Source: Clostridiales bacterium (GTDB taxonomy: Bacteria; Bacillota; Clostridia; Oscillospirales; Oscillospiraceae). Taken from it: a DNA stretch of 48,110 nucleotides. The notes under the pieces were generated by a model. That model had not been told where the DNA came from, ran no database searches, and saw only the letters and a program-made list of their open reading frames with translations. The position numbers and the translations under genes were made by a program. Shown one piece after another: positions 6,695 through 14,518 of the stretch (positions are counted from its first letter, which is position 1; each line of letters begins with the position of its first letter). The stretch spans positions 1 to 48,110 of the forward strand of contig JAJPWY010000005.1 in assembly GCA_021205725.1 (NCBI GenBank), in the 5' to 3' direction.

Positions 6695-7954
6695 ATGAGC
6701 AGAGTGTTAGTCATCGGCTGCGGCGGCGTGGCCTCCGTCGCCATCCACAAGTGCTGCCAGGTCAGCGAGGTGTTCACCGAGCTGTGCATCGCCAGCCGCA
6801 CCAAGGCCAAATGCGACCGTCTGGCCGCAGAGCTGGCCCCCAAAACGGCCACGAAGCTGACCACCGCCCAGGTGGACGCCGACGACGTGGAGCAGGTCAT
6901 CGCCCTCATCCGCTCCTATCAGCCCGATCTGGTGATGAACATCGCCCTCCCCTATCAGGATCTGACCATTATGGACGCCTGCCTCGCCTGCGGGGTGAAC
7001 TATATGGACACCGCCAACTATGAGCCGGAGGACACCGACGACCCGGCCTGGCGGGAGATTTACGAGCGGCGGTGTCAGGAGAAGGGCTTCTCCGCCTACT
7101 TCGACTATTCCTGGCAGTGGGCCTACCGGAAGAAATTCGAGGACGCGGGGCTCATCGCCCTGCTGGGCTGCGGCTTCGACCCCGGCGTCAGTCAGGCCTA
7201 CTGCGCCTACGCCAAAAAGCACGAGTTCGACACCATCGACACCATCGACATTCTGGACTGCAACGGCGGCGACCACGGCTACGCCTTCGCCACCAACTTC
7301 AACCCGGAGGTCAATCTCCGGGAGGTCTCCGCCCCCGGCAGCTACTGGGAGGACGGCCACTGGGTAGAGATCCCCCCCATGAGCATCAAGCGGGAGTACG
7401 ACTTTGACCAGGTGGGCCACAAGGATATGTACCTGCTCCACCACGAGGAGATCGAGTCCCTGGGGGAGAATCTCCCGGAGGTGAAGCGCATCCGGTTCTT
7501 TATGACCTTCGGCCAGAGCTATCTGGATCATATGCGCTGTCTCCAGGACGTGGGCATGCTGTCCACCACGCCGGTGAACTTCGAGGGCCATGAGATCGTC
7601 CCCATCAAGTTCCTCAAGGCCCTGCTCCCCGACCCGGCCAGCCTTGGCCCCCGAACCCACGGCAAGACCAACATCGGCTGCATCTTCACCGGCAAGCAGA
7701 ACGGCCAGGACAAGACCTATTATATCTACAACGTCTGCGACCATCAGGCGTGCTACTGGGATGTGGGCTCCCAGGCGGTGAGCTACACCACCGGCGTCCC
7801 CGCCATGTGTGGGGCCCTCATGCTGCTCACCGGCAAGTGGAACACCGTAGGCGTCCACACCGTGGAGGAGTTCGACCCCGATCCCTTCCTGGACGCCCTG
7901 GACAAGTACGGTCTGCCCCGGAGCGAGAGCCACAGCCCGGTGCTGGTGGACTGA
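6695..7954 (+). CDS. carboxy(nor)spermidine dehydrogenase (saccharopine dehydrogenase family)
   Basis: A 419-residue NAD(P)H-dependent enzyme with an N-terminal Rossmann motif GCGGVASVAIHKC and the saccharopine-dehydrogenase-like C-terminal domain. The carboxyspermidine route condenses aspartate semialdehyde with putrescine and reduces the imine to carboxyspermidine. The assignment rests on the family plus the partner decarboxylase, whose start codon overlaps this stop codon (CTGATGG). RBS AAAGGAGACCTTCCT. Plain saccharopine dehydrogenase (lysine metabolism) is the alternative, disfavoured by context. Confidence 0.88.
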   Translation: MSRVLVIGCGGVASVAIHKCCQVSEVFTELCIASRTKAKCDRLAAELAPKTATKLTTAQVDADDVEQVIALIRSYQPDLVMNIALPYQDLTIMDACLACGVNYMDTANYEPEDTDDPAWREIYERRCQEKGFSAYFDYSWQWAYRKKFEDAGLIALLGCGFDPGVSQAYCAYAKKHEFDTIDTIDILDCNGGDHGYAFATNFNPEVNLREVSAPGSYWEDGHWVEIPPMSIKREYDFDQVGHKDMYLLHHEEIESLGENLPEVKRIRFFMTFGQSYLDHMRCLQDVGMLSTTPVNFEGHEIVPIKFLKALLPDPASLGPRTHGKTNIGCIFTGKQNGQDKTYYIYNVCDHQACYWDVGSQAVSYTTGVPAMCGALMLLTGKWNTVGVHTVEEFDPDPFLDALDKYGLPRSESHSPVLVD

Positions 7955-9168
7955 TGGCGACACCTGTGCGGGACGGACGCCCGCCCTTTGCCTCTCTGGC
8001 CGGGGTGGAGCTGGGTGCGCTGTTTCAGGCTCTCCCCTCCCCCTGCTATCTGCTGGACGAGGGAGCCCTCCGGCAAAACGGCGAGATGATGGCCCGGCTG
8101 GCCCAACGGACGGGGTGTAAGCTGCTGCTGGCGCAGAAGGCCTTTTCCAACTACGACCTGTACCCCACCCTGGCCCCCTGTCTCGCCGGGACGGAGGCCA
8201 GCGGACTGTATGAGGCCCGGCTGGGCCGGGAGGAACTGCCCGGCAAGGAGGTTCACGTCTTTTGCGGGGCCTACCGGGAGGACGAGTTTGACCGGCTGCT
8301 GACCTATGCCGACCACATCGTCTTTAACTCCCCCCGGCAGCTGGCCAGATTTGGCCCCCGGGCGAAGGCGGCGGGCAAGAGCCTGGGCCTGCGCATCAAT
8401 CCGGAGTGCTCCACCCAGGAGGGCCACGCCATCTATGACCCCTGCGCCCCTGGCAGCCGTCTGGGGACCACCCGGAGCCAGTGGGACGCCCAGATGACCC
8501 CGGAGCTGGTGAGCCTGCTGGACGGGCTTCACTTCCACACCCTCTGCGAGCAGGATTCCGACGCCCTGGAGGTCACTCTTCAGGCGGTGGAGGCCCGGTT
8601 CGGGGACGTGCTGCCCCGGATGTCCTGGCTGAACTTCGGCGGAGGGCACCACATCACCCGGCCCGGCTACGACCTGCCCCGGCTGGAGGGGTGCATCCGC
8701 CACGCCCGGGAGCGCTGGGGGGTGGAGGTCTATCTGGAGCCGGGAGAGGCCTGGGCCCTCAACGCCGGGTATCTCCGGGCCACGGTGCTGGACGTGCTGC
8801 AAAACGGGGAGACGGGCATCGCCATTCTGGACGCCAGCGCCGCCTGCCACATGCCGGACGTGCTGGAGATGCCCTACCGCCCGCCCCTGCTGGGGGGCGG
8901 CGAACCGGGAGAGGGGCCGTACACCTACCGGCTGGGCGGGCCCACCTGCCTGGCGGGGGACGTCATCGGGGATTACAGCTTCTCCGCACCACTGGAGGAG
9001 GGGGATTCCCTCCTGTTCGGGGATATGGCCATCTACACCACCTGCAAAAACAACACCTTCAACGGGATGCCCCTCCCCGCCATCTGGGTGCGCCGGGAGG
9101 ACGGCGGGCTGGAGGAGCTGGTCTCCTTCGGCTATCATGATTTTAAGGGCCGTCTGGGGCGGCGTTAG
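7954..9168 (+). CDS. nspC: carboxy(nor)spermidine decarboxylase
   Basis: A 404-residue fold-type-III (alanine racemase-like) PLP decarboxylase that releases CO2 from carboxyspermidine or carboxynorspermidine to give spermidine or norspermidine. The PLP lysine is in LLLAQKAFSNY near residue 61; HFHTLCEQ, NFGGGHHITRPGYD, YLEPGEAWA and the late FGDMAIYTTCKNNTFNG match the NspC group rather than LysA or ornithine decarboxylase. The ATG overlaps the upstream TGA by one base, so the pair is co-translated. Confidence 0.92.
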   Translation: MATPVRDGRPPFASLAGVELGALFQALPSPCYLLDEGALRQNGEMMARLAQRTGCKLLLAQKAFSNYDLYPTLAPCLAGTEASGLYEARLGREELPGKEVHVFCGAYREDEFDRLLTYADHIVFNSPRQLARFGPRAKAAGKSLGLRINPECSTQEGHAIYDPCAPGSRLGTTRSQWDAQMTPELVSLLDGLHFHTLCEQDSDALEVTLQAVEARFGDVLPRMSWLNFGGGHHITRPGYDLPRLEGCIRHARERWGVEVYLEPGEAWALNAGYLRATVLDVLQNGETGIAILDASAACHMPDVLEMPYRPPLLGGGEPGEGPYTYRLGGPTCLAGDVIGDYSFSAPLEEGDSLLFGDMAIYTTCKNNTFNGMPLPAIWVRREDGGLEELVSFGYHDFKGRLGRR

Positions 9169-9205
9169 CGCAATGACCACGCGCCAGACAGGGAGGTACT
9201 GATTT

Positions 9206-9709
9206 ATGCACGACCAACTGACCGCCAACGACCTGGAGCAGATGCGAAAGGAGCTGGACTACCGGCGCATCACCCTGCGCCCCCAGCTTCTGGAGGAGGT
9301 CAAGACCGCCCGGGCCTTCGGCGATTTGAGCGAAAACTTTGAGTACAAGGCCGCCAAGCGGGACAAGAACAAAAACGAGAGCCGTATCCGCTATCTGGAG
9401 CGGATGATCGAGACCGCCCATGTCATCGAGGATCGCTCCGCCGCCGACGAGGTGGGGCTGTTCGACAAGGTGACGGTGTGGTTCGACGAGGACGAGGAGG
9501 AGGACGTGTTCCAGATCGTCACCACCGTCAAGGAGGACGCCCTGCGCAACCGGATCAGCAACGTCTCCCCGGCGGGAAAGGCCCTGCTGGGCCACCGGGT
9601 GGGGGACACCGTCACCGTCCGGGTCAACGACAGCTACAGCTATCCTCTGACCATCCGGGCCATTGAAAAGCAGTCCGACGACGGCTCCATCCAAATCAGT
9701 GAGTATTGA
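9206..9709 (+). CDS. greA: GreA/GreB-family transcription elongation factor
   Basis: A 167-residue protein with an N-terminal coiled coil containing the Gre tip motif (ARAFGDLSENFEYKAAK, residues ~34-50) and a C-terminal FKBP-like domain (SPAGKALLGHRVGDTVTV). Gre factors enter the secondary channel of RNA polymerase and stimulate cleavage of backtracked RNA. RBS GGGAGGTACTGATTT. It lies 37 bases after nspC with no promoter seen and ends with a strong terminator, so it is probably the last gene of the polyamine transcript. The functional link to polyamines is unclear. It is a little divergent from the main GreA, so a second greA may exist elsewhere. Confidence 0.85.
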   Translation: MHDQLTANDLEQMRKELDYRRITLRPQLLEEVKTARAFGDLSENFEYKAAKRDKNKNESRIRYLERMIETAHVIEDRSAADEVGLFDKVTVWFDEDEEEDVFQIVTTVKEDALRNRISNVSPAGKALLGHRVGDTVTVRVNDSYSYPLTIRAIEKQSDDGSIQISEY

Positions 9710-9714
9710 ATCAG

Positions 9715-9747
9715 GCCCCGACAGCGTTTTCTGCCGGGGCTTTTTTT
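9715..9747 (+). terminator. terminator after the polyamine/greA operon
   Basis: GCCCCG-A-CAG, loop CGTTTT, CTG-C-CGGGGC, then seven T. Confidence 0.9.
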
Positions 9748-9832
9748 GCGCCTGCCCTGCCGTCAGACCGTGCCGGTCGCCGTTTTTTACCGTTTTGTCA
9801 TTATATTTAAGGATTTGAAAAGGACATATTCC

Positions 9833-9861
9833 TTGACTGTTTCGACGAGATAAGGTAAAAT
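9833..9861 (+). promoter_or_regulatory. sigma-A promoter for the DUF3048 lipoprotein
   Basis: TTGACT (9833-9838), 17 bp, TAAAAT (9856-9861). The spacer holds TTTCGACGAGA, a one-mismatch Spo0A core on the other strand (CGTCGAA), which may be chance. Confidence 0.7.
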
Positions 9862-9891
9862 ACTTACAGAACACGAAAGGGAGGGTTTTCC

Positions 9892-11043
9892 ATGAGAAGA
9901 TTCATCGCATTTTTCCTGACACTGATGCTGATCTTCTGTCTGGCCGCCTGCGCCGGCAGTGATACCGAAACCGAAACATCATCCACTGACATCGTCCCGT
10001 CTGACAGCGACGACGCCCAGGAGACGGCGGACAACGCCGCCGCAGACGCCGCCAACGACGCGGAGGCGGAGGACGAGGACTCCACATCCACCGTCGATAT
10101 GTCGGACTGGGAGGGACTCAACCCCCTGACCGGCGAGGCCACGGAGACGGACGTCAGCGCCAACCGCCCCGTCATGGTCATGCTGAACAATTTGAAGCAG
10201 GCCCTGCCCCAGTCGGGCAACAGCCAGGCGGACATCATCTACGAGATGCTGGAGGAGGGCGACATCACCCGTATGCTGGCGGTCTATCAGGACATCTCCT
10301 CCGTAGAGGGCAATCTGGGCACCATCCGCAGCACCCGACCCTACTATGTGGATCTGGTGGCCGGTCTGGACGGCATCCTGGTTCACGCCGGGGGCAGCAA
10401 CGCCGCCTATGAGGAGATCGAGTCTCTGGGCGTCACCGACCTGGACGCACTCAGCGGTGGGGCCTCTACCCTGTTCTGGCGGGACAAGACCCGTCTGGCC
10501 GCAGGGGTCGCCACCGAGCACACCATGTATATCACCGCCTCGGACATTGCGGACTATCTGGCCAGCAGCAGCCTCCGCACGGAGCACGAGGAGGGCTTTT
10601 CCATGCAGCAGTCCTTTGTGGAGGACGGCACCCCCTCTGACGGCAGCGCCGCCACCGTCATTACGGTCCCCTTCTCCGGCTACAAGACCGGCGAGTTCAC
10701 CTATGACGCCGCCTCCGGCAAATACCTCGTCTCGGAATACGGCTCCGCCTACGTGGACGGGACCACCGGAGAGCAGGTCAGCGTCACCAACGTCATCATC
10801 ATCATGACCAACATCTCCACCATCGAGGGCGACAGCAAGGGCCGCATCAGCGTCACCATGACCGGCAGCGGCATCGGCTACTACGCCTGCGGCGGCAAGT
10901 ACATCCCCATCAACTGGAGCCGGGCCAGCGAGGACAGCCAGTATCAGTTCACCACCATGTCCGGCGAGCAGCTCCAGCTGGGGGTGGGCAAGAGCTACAT
11001 CAACATCGTCCCCACCACCTGCGCCGTCAGCTTTGTGGGCTGA
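9892..11043 (+). CDS. DUF3048 domain lipoprotein (YerB-like)
   Basis: Predicted surface lipoprotein of 383 residues: basic start, hydrophobic segment and lipobox LAAC with Cys-20. An acidic Asp/Ala/Glu/Thr-rich linker (residues ~22-75) leads to the DUF3048 domain (NRPVMVMLNN, ADIIYEMLEEGDITRM, GTIRSTRPYYVDL) and its C-terminal companion domain (GGKYIPINWSR). The family is common in spore-forming Firmicutes; its biochemical role is unknown to me. RBS AAAGGGAGGGTTTTCC. It is a single-gene unit with its own promoter and terminator. The acidic linker resembles that of the amidase at 1279. Confidence 0.88.
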   Translation: MRRFIAFFLTLMLIFCLAACAGSDTETETSSTDIVPSDSDDAQETADNAAADAANDAEAEDEDSTSTVDMSDWEGLNPLTGEATETDVSANRPVMVMLNNLKQALPQSGNSQADIIYEMLEEGDITRMLAVYQDISSVEGNLGTIRSTRPYYVDLVAGLDGILVHAGGSNAAYEEIESLGVTDLDALSGGASTLFWRDKTRLAAGVATEHTMYITASDIADYLASSSLRTEHEEGFSMQQSFVEDGTPSDGSAATVITVPFSGYKTGEFTYDAASGKYLVSEYGSAYVDGTTGEQVSVTNVIIIMTNISTIEGDSKGRISVTMTGSGIGYYACGGKYIPINWSRASEDSQYQFTTMSGEQLQLGVGKSYINIVPTTCAVSFVG

Positions 11044-11057
11044 TCGACAGACACCTG

Positions 11058-11092
11058 AACCCGGAGACCGGAAGTTCCGATCTCCGGGTTTT
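11058..11092 (+). terminator. terminator after the DUF3048 gene
   Basis: AACCCGGAGA, 13 base loop, TCTCCGGGTT, TT then G. Strong stem, short U-tract. Confidence 0.75.
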
Positions 11093-11116
11093 GCTGAAAA
11101 CAGCATCCTTGAACTG

Positions 11117-11345
11117 GTACGAATTCGCCGGAAGTCTTCCAATCATCGTGGGTGCCTACCGCTCTCCCTCAGTCGCCTAGCGGCGACAGCTCCCTCACAG
11201 AGGGAGCCAAGGGGTTTTGCGCGTCCTTCTCGGCTCCCTCCCTGAGGGAGCTGGCTGCCCGCAGGGCAGACTGAGGGAGTGCAGCACGCACCCTCGGCAA
11301 GACAGGCACCCGGGCGAATTCGCAGAGAGTCAGTACGATTTCCCC
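11117..11345. mobile_element. MITE-like element, copy 2 (rearranged halves)
   Basis: A right half (11117-11211: GGTACGAATTCGCCGGAAG, GTCGCC-TA-GGCGAC hairpin, end GGGAGCCAAG) is followed after ~17 bases by a left half (11229-11345: CGGCTCCCTC-CCT-GAGGGAGC hairpin, CTGCCC-GCA-GGGCAG, CCCGGGCGAATTCG). So the order is inverted relative to complete copies. It lies between the DUF3048 terminator and the fhs promoter. Confidence 0.75.
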
Positions 11346-11358
11346 GAAAGACTTTTGC

Positions 11359-11387
11359 TTGACAATCGCCCCCCGGCGTGTTATCTT
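11359..11387 (+). promoter_or_regulatory. promoter of the ZTP riboswitch/fhs unit
   Basis: TTGACA (11359-11364), 17 bp, TATCTT (11382-11387), directly upstream of the riboswitch. Confidence 0.75.
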
Positions 11388-11395
11388 AGCATCAG

Positions 11396-11487
11396 CCATA
11401 TGACTGACGGAAGTGGAACAAACCACAGGGAGTATGGCAGGAAAAAGCCGACCGTCTGGGCTGTCTGCCTGGAGGTGCGGTTTTTTT
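11396..11487 (+). promoter_or_regulatory. ZTP (pfl) riboswitch with terminator
   Basis: The pfl motif is readable: GACTGACGGAAGTGG, AACCACAGGGAG, then a variable linker and GCCGACCGTCTGGGC. ZTP/ZMP, which builds up when 10-formyl-tetrahydrofolate is short, stabilises the aptamer. The conserved 3' part (ACCG...CTGGGC, 11451-11461) also forms the terminator stem with GCCTGG...CGGT, followed by seven T (11481-11487), so ligand binding should prevent termination and switch fhs on. The gene downstream, formate-tetrahydrofolate ligase, is a classic target. Confidence 0.88.
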
Positions 11488-11523
11488 GTTCCTCCGGCAA
11501 ATGTGAAAAGGGAGGTTCACCCT

Positions 11524-13191
11524 ATGAAAACAGATATCGAGATCGCTCAGAGCGCAGAGATGCTCCCCATCACCGACATTGGCGCGTCCCTCCACATCCC
11601 GGCGGACGACCTGGAGCTCTACGGCAAGTACAAGGCCAAGCTGGACTTAAAACAGGTCAAACAGCAGCCCCGGAAGGGAAAGCTCATCCTGGTCACTGCC
11701 ATCTCCCCCACCCCCGCCGGAGAAGGCAAGACCACCACCAGCGTGGGCCTGGCCGACGCCCTGCACCGGCTGGACAAGCAGGTGGTGCTGGCCCTCCGGG
11801 AGCCGTCTCTGGGGCCGGTGTTCGGCATCAAGGGGGGCGCCGCCGGAGGCGGCTATGCTCAGGTGGTGCCCATGGAGGACATCAACCTCCACTTCACCGG
11901 GGACTTCCACGCCATCGGGGCCGCCAACAACCTGCTGGCCGCCATGCTGGACAACCACATCCAGCAGGGAAACGCCCTGGACATCGACGTGAAAAATATC
12001 ACCTGGAAGCGCTGCGTGGATATGAACGACCGGCAGCTGCGGAACATCGTCTGCGGTCTGGGCGGCCGGATGCAGGGGATCCCCCGGGAGGAGGGCTTTG
12101 ACATCACGGTGGCCAGCGAGGTCATGGCCGCCCTGTGTCTCGCCAGCGACCTGATGGACCTGAAGGCCCGGCTTGCCCGCATTATCGTCGCCTACAACCG
12201 GAAGGGCGAGCCGGTCACCGCCGGGGACCTGAAGGCCGCCGGGGCCATGACCGCCCTGCTGAAGGACGCCATCCGGCCCAACCTGGTGCAGACTTTGGAG
12301 CACACCCCCGCCCTCATCCACGGCGGGCCATTCGCCAACATCGCCCACGGCTGCAACTCCGTGGCCGCCACCGACGCCGCCCTCCGGCTGGGGGATTACG
12401 TCGTCACCGAGGCGGGCTTCGGGGCCGACCTGGGGGCGGAGAAGTTTCTGGACATCAAGTGCCGGGCCGCCGGACTGACCCCGGATGCGGTGGTCATCGT
12501 GGCCACGGTGCGGGCGCTGAAATACCACGGGGGCGTCCCCAAGGACGAGCTGAAGGAGGAAAACCTGGCCGCTCTGGAGCGGGGCCTGCCCAACCTGCTC
12601 CGCCATGTGGAGAATATCACCCAGGTCTACGGCCTCCCCGCCGTGGTGGCCATCAACCGGTTCGACTGTGACACCCCCGCCGAGCTGGAGCTCATCCGCA
12701 CCGCCTGCGCCAAATACGGCGTTCAGGTGGCCCTGAGCCAGGTCTGGGGCAAGGGAGGCGAGGGCGGCCTGGAGCTGGCCCGGGAGGTTCTCTCCGCCAT
12801 TGACAGAGGCGAGAACCATTTCACCATGGCCTACCCGGATGAAATGCCCCTGGCGGACAAGATTACCGCCGTGGCCCGGAAGATCTACCGGGCGGACGGG
12901 GTGAACTTCCTGCCCGCCGCCAAAAAGGAGCTGGCCCGGCTGGAGGAGCTGGGCTTTGGACGGCTCCCGGTCTGCATGGCAAAGACCCAGTACTCCTTCT
13001 CCGACGACCCCGCCCTGCTGGGCGCTCCGGAGGGCTTCACCGTCACCGTCCGGAAGGTCAAGGTCTGCGCCGGAGCCGGGTTCGTGGTGGCCTATACGGG
13101 GGACATCATGACCATGCCCGGCCTGCCAAAGGTCCCCGCCGCCGAGCGTATCGACGTGGACGAGAACGGCGTCATCACCGGGCTGTTCTGA
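11524..13191 (+). CDS. fhs: formate-tetrahydrofolate ligase
   Basis: ATP-dependent cytosolic enzyme that joins formate and tetrahydrofolate to give 10-formyl-THF, for purine synthesis and one-carbon metabolism. 555 residues, normal length. P-loop TPAGEGKTT (63-71), [34 protein letters not shown] and the late MPGLPK segment are diagnostic. RBS AAAAGGGAGGTTCACCCT. Monocistronic, under the ZTP riboswitch and ended by the hairpin at 13213. Confidence 0.97.
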   Translation: MKTDIEIAQSAEMLPITDIGASLHIPADDLELYGKYKAKLDLKQVKQQPRKGKLILVTAISPTPAGEGKTTTSVGLADALHRLDKQVVLALREPSLGPVFGIKGGAAGGGYAQVVPMEDINLHFTGDFHAIGAANNLLAAMLDNHIQQGNALDIDVKNITWKRCVDMNDRQLRNIVCGLGGRMQGIPREEGFDITVASEVMAALCLASDLMDLKARLARIIVAYNRKGEPVTAGDLKAAGAMTALLKDAIRPNLVQTLEHTPALIHGGPFANIAHGCNSVAATDAALRLGDYVVTEAGFGADLGAEKFLDIKCRAAGLTPDAVVIVATVRALKYHGGVPKDELKEENLAALERGLPNLLRHVENITQVYGLPAVVAINRFDCDTPAELELIRTACAKYGVQVALSQVWGKGGEGGLELAREVLSAIDRGENHFTMAYPDEMPLADKITAVARKIYRADGVNFLPAAKKELARLEELGFGRLPVCMAKTQYSFSDDPALLGAPEGFTVTVRKVKVCAGAGFVVAYTGDIMTMPGLPKVPAAERIDVDENGVITGLF

Positions 13192-13212
13192 GCCTGATAC
13201 CACAAAACAACA

Positions 13213-13248
13213 GAGCGCACCGCCCCATACTGCGGGGGCGGTGCGCTC
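13213..13248. terminator. bidirectional hairpin between fhs and the convergent peptidase gene
   Basis: GAGCGCACCGCCCC and GGGGCGGTGCGCTC form a perfect 14 bp stem around an 8 base loop. U-tracts are short on both sides (ATTCTGT on plus, GTTGTTTTG on minus), but the position between convergent genes fits a shared terminator. Confidence 0.7.
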
Positions 13249-13261
13249 ATTCTGTCTCTGC

Positions 13262-13972
13262 TCAGCCCTGTTCACAGGCCCGGACAAAGGCCCCAAAAAT
13301 GCTCCTGCTGTTTTGGTTGACAGAAAAATCCAGCTCCGGGTGCCACTGAACCGCCCAGACGAAGCTCTTTCCCGTGTGTCGAACGGCCTCCACCAGACCG
13401 TCCTCCGACACCGCCATGACCTCCAGGTCTGCGCCCAGCTCCTTCACCGCCTGATGGTGGTAGCTGTTGACCTCCAGGCGCTCCGTCCCCAGCAGCTCGT
13501 ACAGAGGGGTTCCCTTCACGATGCCCACCTCATGGATCGGCCGGTCATAGGGCGGGCTCATGTGGTGCTCTGTGCCGCCGGGGTGCTCCGTGGGCAAATC
13601 CTGATAGAGGGTTCCGCCCTGGAGGACGTTCACCAGCTGGATGCCCCGGCAAATGCCCAGCACCGGCTTATTTTCTTCCAGTGCGGCAGCGTACAGAATG
13701 GCCTCCATTCTGTCCCGTATCTCACAGGGCGCGCCGCAGTTCTCCTCACGGGTCGCCCTGTAGAGGGCGGGAGAGACGTCCTGACCTCCGGTCATGAGCA
13801 GGCCATCGCAGGGGGCAAACGCCGTCAGCAGCGCCTCCCGGTCATCGGTGAGGGGCAAGATCACCGGGACGGCCCCGGCCTCCCGGATGCCGTCCAGATA
13901 GCCCGGTATCATCCAAATGCTGTCTCTCTCCCCGTCCCACAGGGGCACGACGGCGATGAGATGTCTGGTCAT
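13262..13972 (-). CDS. gamma-glutamyl-gamma-aminobutyrate hydrolase-type peptidase (C26)
   Basis: Class-I glutamine amidotransferase-like hydrolase of 236 residues. Nucleophile Cys-108 in PVLGICRGIQ, and the His/Glu pair in QWHPELDF complete the triad; MTGGQDVSP is the family signature. PuuD-type enzymes split gamma-Glu-GABA in putrescine catabolism, but the family also serves other gamma-glutamyl compounds, so substrate is open. I choose ATG 13972 (AGGAG 8 bases upstream) over GTG 13981, which touches the ribosome site. It is the last gene of the murB-to-peptidase run. Confidence 0.8.
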   Translation of the reverse strand: MTRHLIAVVPLWDGERDSIWMIPGYLDGIREAGAVPVILPLTDDREALLTAFAPCDGLLMTGGQDVSPALYRATREENCGAPCEIRDRMEAILYAAALEENKPVLGICRGIQLVNVLQGGTLYQDLPTEHPGGTEHHMSPPYDRPIHEVGIVKGTPLYELLGTERLEVNSYHHQAVKELGADLEVMAVSEDGLVEAVRHTGKSFVWAVQWHPELDFSVNQNSRSIFGAFVRACEQG

Positions 13973-14003
13973 GGCGGTCACTCCTCTCAGGGTAGAAGGC
14001 GGC

Positions 14004-14477
14004 TCACAGCCTCAGCAGGTACAGATAGGAATCCCTGTCCGGGTACTCGTAGGGAAAGGGCAGCTGTTCCCCCGTGATTCTCACAAACCCCGCCCGCTCG
14101 TAGAAGCGGTGGGAGTCTGTGGCGACGGAGGGGGTGTCCAGCACCACCTGCCGGTAGCCCTGTTCTCTCAGGCAGTCCAGGGCAGTCTCATACAGGGCCA
14201 GACCCACCCGCTGGCCTCTCCGGTCTGCCCGGACAAAGAATTTTTTCATCACGGCGTTTCCCCCGCCGTAGTTCATAAAGGCCAGGGTGCCGATCACCTC
14301 GCCGTTCTCCACGGCGACCCAGAACAGTCCTCCCTTTTGCTCGTAGGAGCGGGGGATGTCCAGCAGGTCCGGCTGCTCCTCCAGGGACAGGTCGATCTTC
14401 GCCTCGTCGTTCTGGATGTGCAAAATCAGGTCGATGATCTGCTGCCGGTACTGGGGCTGGTAGCGACAAATTTCCAT
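14004..14477 (-). CDS. GNAT family N-acetyltransferase
   Basis: A 157-residue acetyltransferase fold: VGTL-type central strand (EVIGTLAFMNY), then the acetyl-CoA loop KKFFVRADRRGQRVGLALYE and the C-terminal HRFYERAGFVRI. The acceptor cannot be inferred. Start ATG 14477 has AAGAGGAGTGCTTCC; an upstream in-frame start would extend it into the intergenic gap without a ribosome site. It sits 41 bases after dnaE on the same strand. Confidence 0.8.
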   Translation of the reverse strand: MEICRYQPQYRQQIIDLILHIQNDEAKIDLSLEEQPDLLDIPRSYEQKGGLFWVAVENGEVIGTLAFMNYGGGNAVMKKFFVRADRRGQRVGLALYETALDCLREQGYRQVVLDTPSVATDSHRFYERAGFVRITGEQLPFPYEYPDRDSYLYLLRL

Positions 14478-14518
14478 TGGAAGCACTCCTCTTTCCTGTG
14501 TTTTTCTCTCCGCCCTGT

